A program made the translations under genes and the position numbers. Of a stretch of DNA of 64,000 nt, positions 60,496 through 64,000 are shown piece by piece. The stretch is taken from NCBI GenBank assembly GCA_025642075.2, contig JAODUO010001199.1:99678-163677 (forward strand), written 5' to 3'. Each line of letters opens with the position of its first letter. Within the stretch, counting starts at the first letter, position 1. The notes under the pieces are model-generated. The model saw nothing but the letters and a program-made list of their open reading frames with translations, searched no databases and had not been told where the DNA came from. Origin of the DNA: Ridgeia piscesae. Lineage: Eukaryota > Annelida > Polychaeta > Sabellida > Siboglinidae.

Positions 60496-63369
60496 GTAGT
60501 AGTAGTAGTAGTAGTAAAGCAAGCGAAAAACAAATGTAACAAACGCAAAGCAGAATCCTGGCAAACTTCAAAACAACGAAATCTTCGCAATAGTACAGGG
60601 AGTGTATGGCAATGTACACTAGCTAAGTCGTGATGTTTCGCAAAATGCCTCAGTTGTAATGTTATCAAACTAAATCTAATGTACGTATACAAATAACTGA
60701 ATTAACACTACTTTTTGGTTGTTTACTAATTGTTTTACTAAAAGTTTTATTCAAGTGCACAATATCATTATTTTTGTGATATATATGGTTTACGTTGGAA
60801 CATTACGAAACTTAGATTTATTAGCACTACCTTAATCTTTAGTCTCCAACTCCAGTTGACAAATAGTTTTGCAGAGAAATGTTATGTTTCCAAAAAAATA
60901 TATGTAGTATAAGTAGACTGCAGTATTATTTATTTGGGCAGGCAAATTCTATCCAATTTGCCCATAAAAGTCTGCATCAAGAAAACGAAAGTCTGAGTAA
61001 AACGTGGAACCCCACCATCACATTAGTAGTTTAAAAAAACACAAAATATACATAGCTAAAATACACAACTTCAATGGAATTAAAATGAGAAATTGCATAA
61101 AATTAAAATGTCAAATTATACATAAAACACAATGCATTTAACACGTAAAACTAACTGGACATTACGAAACGTCCAAAAACATTGACTGGAACACTACAGA
61201 TAGGCTATGAAATTTGATGCAATACTGTCAAGGTGCAAAATGTATATAGATGGAAGTTTACAAAAGAAAAGGTATTGCATACACACAACAGCTCTGTACT
61301 GAATGTTGTACAGTGTATTGATTTCCGAACAATGAATGTAGTCAATGTATTTCCCAATATTAATGAAAACATTATATCATAGTTGTTTTAATAAGCTTTG
61401 AAAGCTTTCCACAGTGTGCGTCTTACAATGGTCGAAACATCCTGATTCACCTAAAACTCCACCGAGTATGAATATTACGGAAACACACTTACTTATGATT
61501 ACAACATTCACTGGGAAGTTGCTGCAGACAGTGTGTGGGGATGGTATAGGAATGGTGTTGCACACTACGGCTTTGAATGACTGGTTTCCGAGCATGTTTT
61601 CAGTGACTGCGATGGAGTCTCCTGTTGCTATGGTTTCGTTTGAGGTAGTATTTTCCCACGTATAGTTTCTTTTTCCTGGGTTGCTGTCAGCAGTTACAGT
61701 CATTCGCTCTCCAACGAAGATGTTTCCTCCATTGGTAACTACTTGACCATTACACTTCACCGCGAGTGCATGTGGCTTGTCTGAAAATAAACAGTAATAG
61801 AGAGGACTTGAATATTTTTGTAAATATAAGAAAATCCAAGCATTTAGCCATCCAAAAAATGATTAAAATGTACCCTATATTCTGCTATACACAAATAAAA
61901 TTGTAAAAACCAAAATATTATTTTAAATGTTTAAGCATAGCTTGCACTGATGTATATATACTACAATAAGAACAATGTTCGTTATGTTCAGTGTATAGTC
62001 AATAGTGTTATATCACCTCGGTGGTTGTATGTTGCATTTGTGTATTATTATTATTTTTCGCATTAGGCATATAATTGTGTCATACCATGTGGACGTCCAA
62101 CCAGTTTGCTTTCCTTACTATCTTTGTTCCACACACACACGCACATACGCACGCACGCACGCACGCACGCATGCACGCACGCACGCACGCACACTCGCAC
62201 TAACACACACACACTGATTAATCCATTATTCATATGACACATCCAAATTTTTTATTGCGACAGACAATATCAACACAGTTCATGAATGTTCACTCTATTG
62301 TTGTATATTAATTCTATTAATTCTCTACGTTTATCACTTACATGTTATAATATATATTTAACCAGTAGATACTACGGTAATGTAGCTGTAACGATAATTA
62401 AAGAAACATCAAAATAAACACAACTTGCATTAATAAAAAATCAGTAGTTTTGAAAATATAGCTCAATGCAACTGTCCGGTTTAGCAGGCACCTATTGGGT
62501 TATTGGTGTAGACCTGCCACTGCAGAAAGCAATCAGTCAAGGTGAACCATCAACAACAGGAGGCTAGAAATGTCCAGTTTCACCCGTTACATTTCTGAAG
62601 TCTGGACTGTACAGGGATAATACATAGATAACAACAGCTATAAGTAGTGGCAGAAACTGGCAACATGTTTACATTTTGCGTGTTGTGGAGGCCTTGAGTT
62701 GCCCTTACGAAAGACTTGTCAGATACAACTTTCGTGTACACAAGACACGTCTACGTAAAATTAGAGGAAAAGCTTTGTTTGAATAAAATAGGTGGAAAAA
62801 TGCACGTTTTCAGGCTCTAGATGATCGTAGGGTGTTTAAAGATGAGTTGGTCAAATTATAGTGCAAAGAAGGCAAAATATAAAAGATTTTCACAGGTTTA
62901 TGATATCTGAGAGCTAATGGCGGACAGCACACGCAGAGTGATGTCATAAGTGCCCCGGACCTTCGGCCCAAAGGACTAACAATGTGTGTCAGTTCGACTC
63001 AAACATGTACTCCTCAATACTTACAATAGACATTTAGTTTTGGAAACGTGAACGTTTCATTGAATGCATTGTTGTTGATAGGTATGTTGTCCGCATAATT
63101 GTCTCGAGATTGTGGCTTGTCAAAGTATGTGTGGCATGTGAAGCTGTCTCCATTGTGAGATGGTTTTATCTCCACAACAATACTGAACTTGACTATCCCG
63201 TTACTTGACTCGTCCTTGGCTTTTATATCTTCGCCACTGCTTAGTTCCCTCCATTGCATCTTTGCGGTCACATTCGCCTGGTATCTCCGCTCACAGCTGT
63301 ACTCAATATACTCGCCCTCTACCGCCTCATTGTTTTTTGTCGTGTTGCTTGTACATGTTGGATTGAACT
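54320..63369 (-). CDS. IgSF gene 2: partial (exons 3, 4 and membrane exon)
   Basis: Exons 63369-63025 (345 nt), 61780-61493 (288 nt) and 54393-54320 (74 nt) repeat those of gene 1 with the same borders and phase 1 joins, and all are open. Exons 1 and 2 (signal peptide and V-type domain) should lie beyond 64000. The encoded part has two Ig domains and the same tail-less membrane helix. In addition the Cys-rich alternative exon (55368-55067) is intact in this copy. By hand alignment, replacements versus gene 1 are 4 in exon 3 and 9 in exon 4. Both genes look functional over the compared exons. Confidence 0.75.
55067..55368 (-). CDS. IgSF gene 2, possible alternative last exon: Cys-rich secreted tail
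   Basis: Acceptor TTTCTTTCGTGCTTTGATAG, then a phase-1 frame of 99 residues to TAG at 55069-55067. Key parts are NHCPVDTCYFAV, AVCEQEFWLQN, RSCLCLVDCLCDPKGK and MAKQNQEIHQWMNGNP. Seven Cys and no hydrophobic helix suggest an extracellular domain. If spliced from exon 4 it would replace the membrane helix and give a soluble receptor. I do not recognise the domain; an independent gene or an old transposon relic cannot be excluded. Conservation in both units with the acceptor kept supports an exon. Confidence 0.45.
55390..57180. other. Intron sequence of IgSF gene 2
   Basis: Homologous to 8820-11990 with deletions, notably around 56050 and 56770. No conserved frame between units. Confidence 0.65.
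57180..58420. mobile_element. Non-autonomous DNA transposon with ~270-bp inverted repeats
   Basis: 57183-57450 and the reverse complement of 58098-58370 match almost throughout (CCATATTTTCCATGTTA, GACTTTGTTTTGGT, AATCGGACTGTCCCC, GCCGGTAACA-TGATCAAGG, GAAGAATGCCATCTTTC). The 650-bp centre has no transposase. Other members are at 11995-12300 and 24050-24800. The right end appears to extend further than the left. Confidence 0.75.
58950..59310. repeat. AACGTCG/GACGTCG repeat with 34-bp palindrome
   Basis: Many near-copies of CAACGTC and TTTCGACGTCG spaced irregularly, ending in a palindrome at 59254-59287 identical to 13623-13656. The CpG-rich composition is unusual for the window. The short frames through it are by-products. 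Confidence 0.8.
59527..60513 (+). mobile_element. 5'-truncated non-LTR retrotransposon, RT C-terminus and 3' end
   Basis: The frame to 59828 ends QKSRLDRVVKTAFKIVGCEL, HPAHHVFELLPSGKRYRCI and TKTNRFRKSFYPSAVEAL, the known C-terminal block of a group of animal LINE reverse transcriptases. It is followed by 3' UTR, a (TA)n tract (60101-60156) and an (ATT)n/(AGT)n tail (60447-60516). The insert is absent from the homologous place in unit 1 (about 13849), so it arrived after the duplication or was deleted there. The word AATACGGCAAT occurs at both ends. Confidence 0.8.
60447..60516. repeat. (TTA)n/(GTA)n microsatellite, LINE tail
   Basis: Trinucleotide run at the 3' end of the LINE fragment. Confidence 0.95.
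61493..61780 (-). CDS. IgSF gene 2, exon 4: third Ig domain
   Basis: 288 nt, phase 1 at both ends. Ig core kept: AVKCNGQV, RNYTWEN, KAVVCNT. Changes from gene 1 include D to G and H to Q beside the first Cys, two I to T changes (NTTSNETIA) that create a new N-x-T site, and L to P before HTVCSNF. Confidence 0.88.
62133..62210. repeat. (GCAC)n microsatellite
   Basis: In the intron between exons 3 and 4 of gene 2, where gene 1 has a (CA)n(CT)n tract. Confidence 0.95.
63025..63369 (-). CDS. IgSF gene 2, exon 3: second Ig domain
   Basis: 345 nt, phase 1 at both ends, acceptor CTGCTTTCAG and donor T|GTAAGT. Differs from gene 1 by A to G, K to Q, F to Y and S to N plus five silent changes by hand count. 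This is the most 5' exon of gene 2 in the window. Confidence 0.88.
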
Positions 63370-63479
63370 CTGAAAGCAGTTAGTACATATTGCAGTACTG
63401 TTGTCTGCAAAATAATATATAAATGTATTAAATTATCTATTAAATACATAAATGTATTACAATATCTCAAAAAAATAAT

Positions 63480-63888
63480 AGATTAACATAATTAGCCCAT
63501 CCGATATGTGCATGTGTTGAGCATGTTATGCTACAAGCGAGAAATTTGGCACATACGTGGAACACATAATTAAAACATATTTGGGTATAAGGTCATTTTA
63601 GATTTCGCTCTGGAAGGCGTTGTCGCCCATTTTCTAAGACAGCCGACCTAAAACTATTTTCTCATATACTAACGTTTTGGTATCTAAGATAAGTTTTCTG
63701 GGACCAACAGTTCAAATATATTACTTTTGACCTTGTCACACATTCACATCCGCCATTGTTATAGAAGGCTGCCGCCAAGACTAATGATCCTATATCTCAT
63801 GACCTACGCCTCCTAAGTAGTAATTTTGTTGTCAAAATATAAGTATGTGGACAGCCGAATTCAGTGTTGTGAAATATTTTACATTCCA
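63480..63888. mobile_element. Arm of the foldback element, unit 2
   Basis: Matches 16705-17107 (CAGATTTCGC region, CTGGGACCAACA, CCTATATCTCATGACCTACG). It stops about 180 bases earlier than in unit 1 and abuts the coding end at 63889. Confidence 0.75.
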
Positions 63889-64000
63889 TTAGCTATGAGC
63901 ACACAGTCCACCACAATAGTAAAGAGGAGTACATTTAAGTTTTCCATTGAGGCACTTGCATAATCCTTCGCAACCTTCATTGCAGCCACATCGCAGTAGT
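63889..64000 (-). CDS. HAFTGCD-family protein, intact Cys-rich C-terminus (runs off window)
   Basis: The last 36 codons before TAA (63891-63889) read LLRCGCNEGCEGLCKCLNGK, then LKCTPLYYCGGLCAHS. This is the Cys-rich tail expected of the family, missing from the broken copy at 17793-18353. The rest of the gene lies beyond the right edge. Whether it is intact cannot be judged here. Confidence 0.6.
   Translation of the reverse strand, partial: LLRCGCNEGCEGLCKCLNGKLKCTPLYYCGGLCAHS

Larger units (their letters stand above)
53460..64000. repeat. Segmental duplication, unit 2
   Basis: Same-strand copy of 6830-17830 with local indels. Private features of this unit: a LINE tail at 59527-60513, a (GCAC)n tract at 62133-62210 and an intact Cys-rich alternative exon at 55067-55368. 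Confidence 0.9.

Overview
This is animal (eukaryotic, spliced, repeat-rich) DNA. The evidence is AT-rich noncoding sequence with long (TA)n, (CA)n and (GCAC)n microsatellites, short exons with GT/AG borders, and many broken retroelements and DNA transposons (CR1 with an esterase ORF1, RTE, Gypsy, MULE, a TTAA-inserting MITE). The element mix resembles an invertebrate, my best guess being a lophotrochozoan such as a mollusc; the species cannot be read from the sequence. There are no prokaryotic operons, CRISPR arrays or recognisable tRNA/rRNA genes.

The one host gene I can assemble is a minus-strand immunoglobulin-superfamily membrane protein. Its five exons (22306-22258, 19926-19621, 16575-16231, 15187-14900, 7798-7725) are all joined in phase 1 and add up to exactly 1062 nt, or 353 residues: signal peptide, three Ig domains and a C-terminal membrane helix with no cytoplasmic tail. 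A cysteine-rich exon with a good acceptor in the same phase lies between the third Ig exon and the membrane exon. This suggests a secreted alternative 3' end. A second gene copy occupies 54320-63369 with the same exon sizes and phases; its first two exons would lie beyond the right edge. A third copy of exon 1 alone (44614-44566) and a broken Ig exon on the opposite strand (23113-23264) are also present.

Layout. 1-6830: copy A of a fossil gene with a 26-residue repeat, its 3' flank and microsatellites. 6830-22500: IgSF gene 1, whose introns hold a foldback element with a transposon-associated gene, a LINE fragment, a MITE and a CR1 tail. 22500-26050: intergenic, with an Ig exon relic and a transposon. 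26050-30740: RTE fragment, then copy B of the 26-residue-repeat gene and its flank. 30826-31594: a degraded MULE. 31600-37050: poorly explained sequence with a hairpin and microsatellites. 37055-42626: two head-to-head CR1 elements, one carrying a MITE. 43970-44614: CR1 tail and orphan IgSF exon 1. 44740-48288: broken Gypsy element. 48293-53460: RTE fragment, copy C of the repeat gene and a degenerate repeat field. 53460-64000: IgSF gene 2.

The order (repeat gene, degenerate repeats, IgSF gene) at 1-18 kb recurs at 48.8-64 kb about 46.6 kb away, so the window spans most of one large tandem duplication unit and the start of the next. Transposon insertions and deletions that differ between units give a relative history. 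The most interesting items are the duplicated IgSF receptor with apparent membrane and secreted ends, the unrecognised 26-residue-repeat protein family, and the long-inverted-repeat element carrying a cysteine-rich gene.
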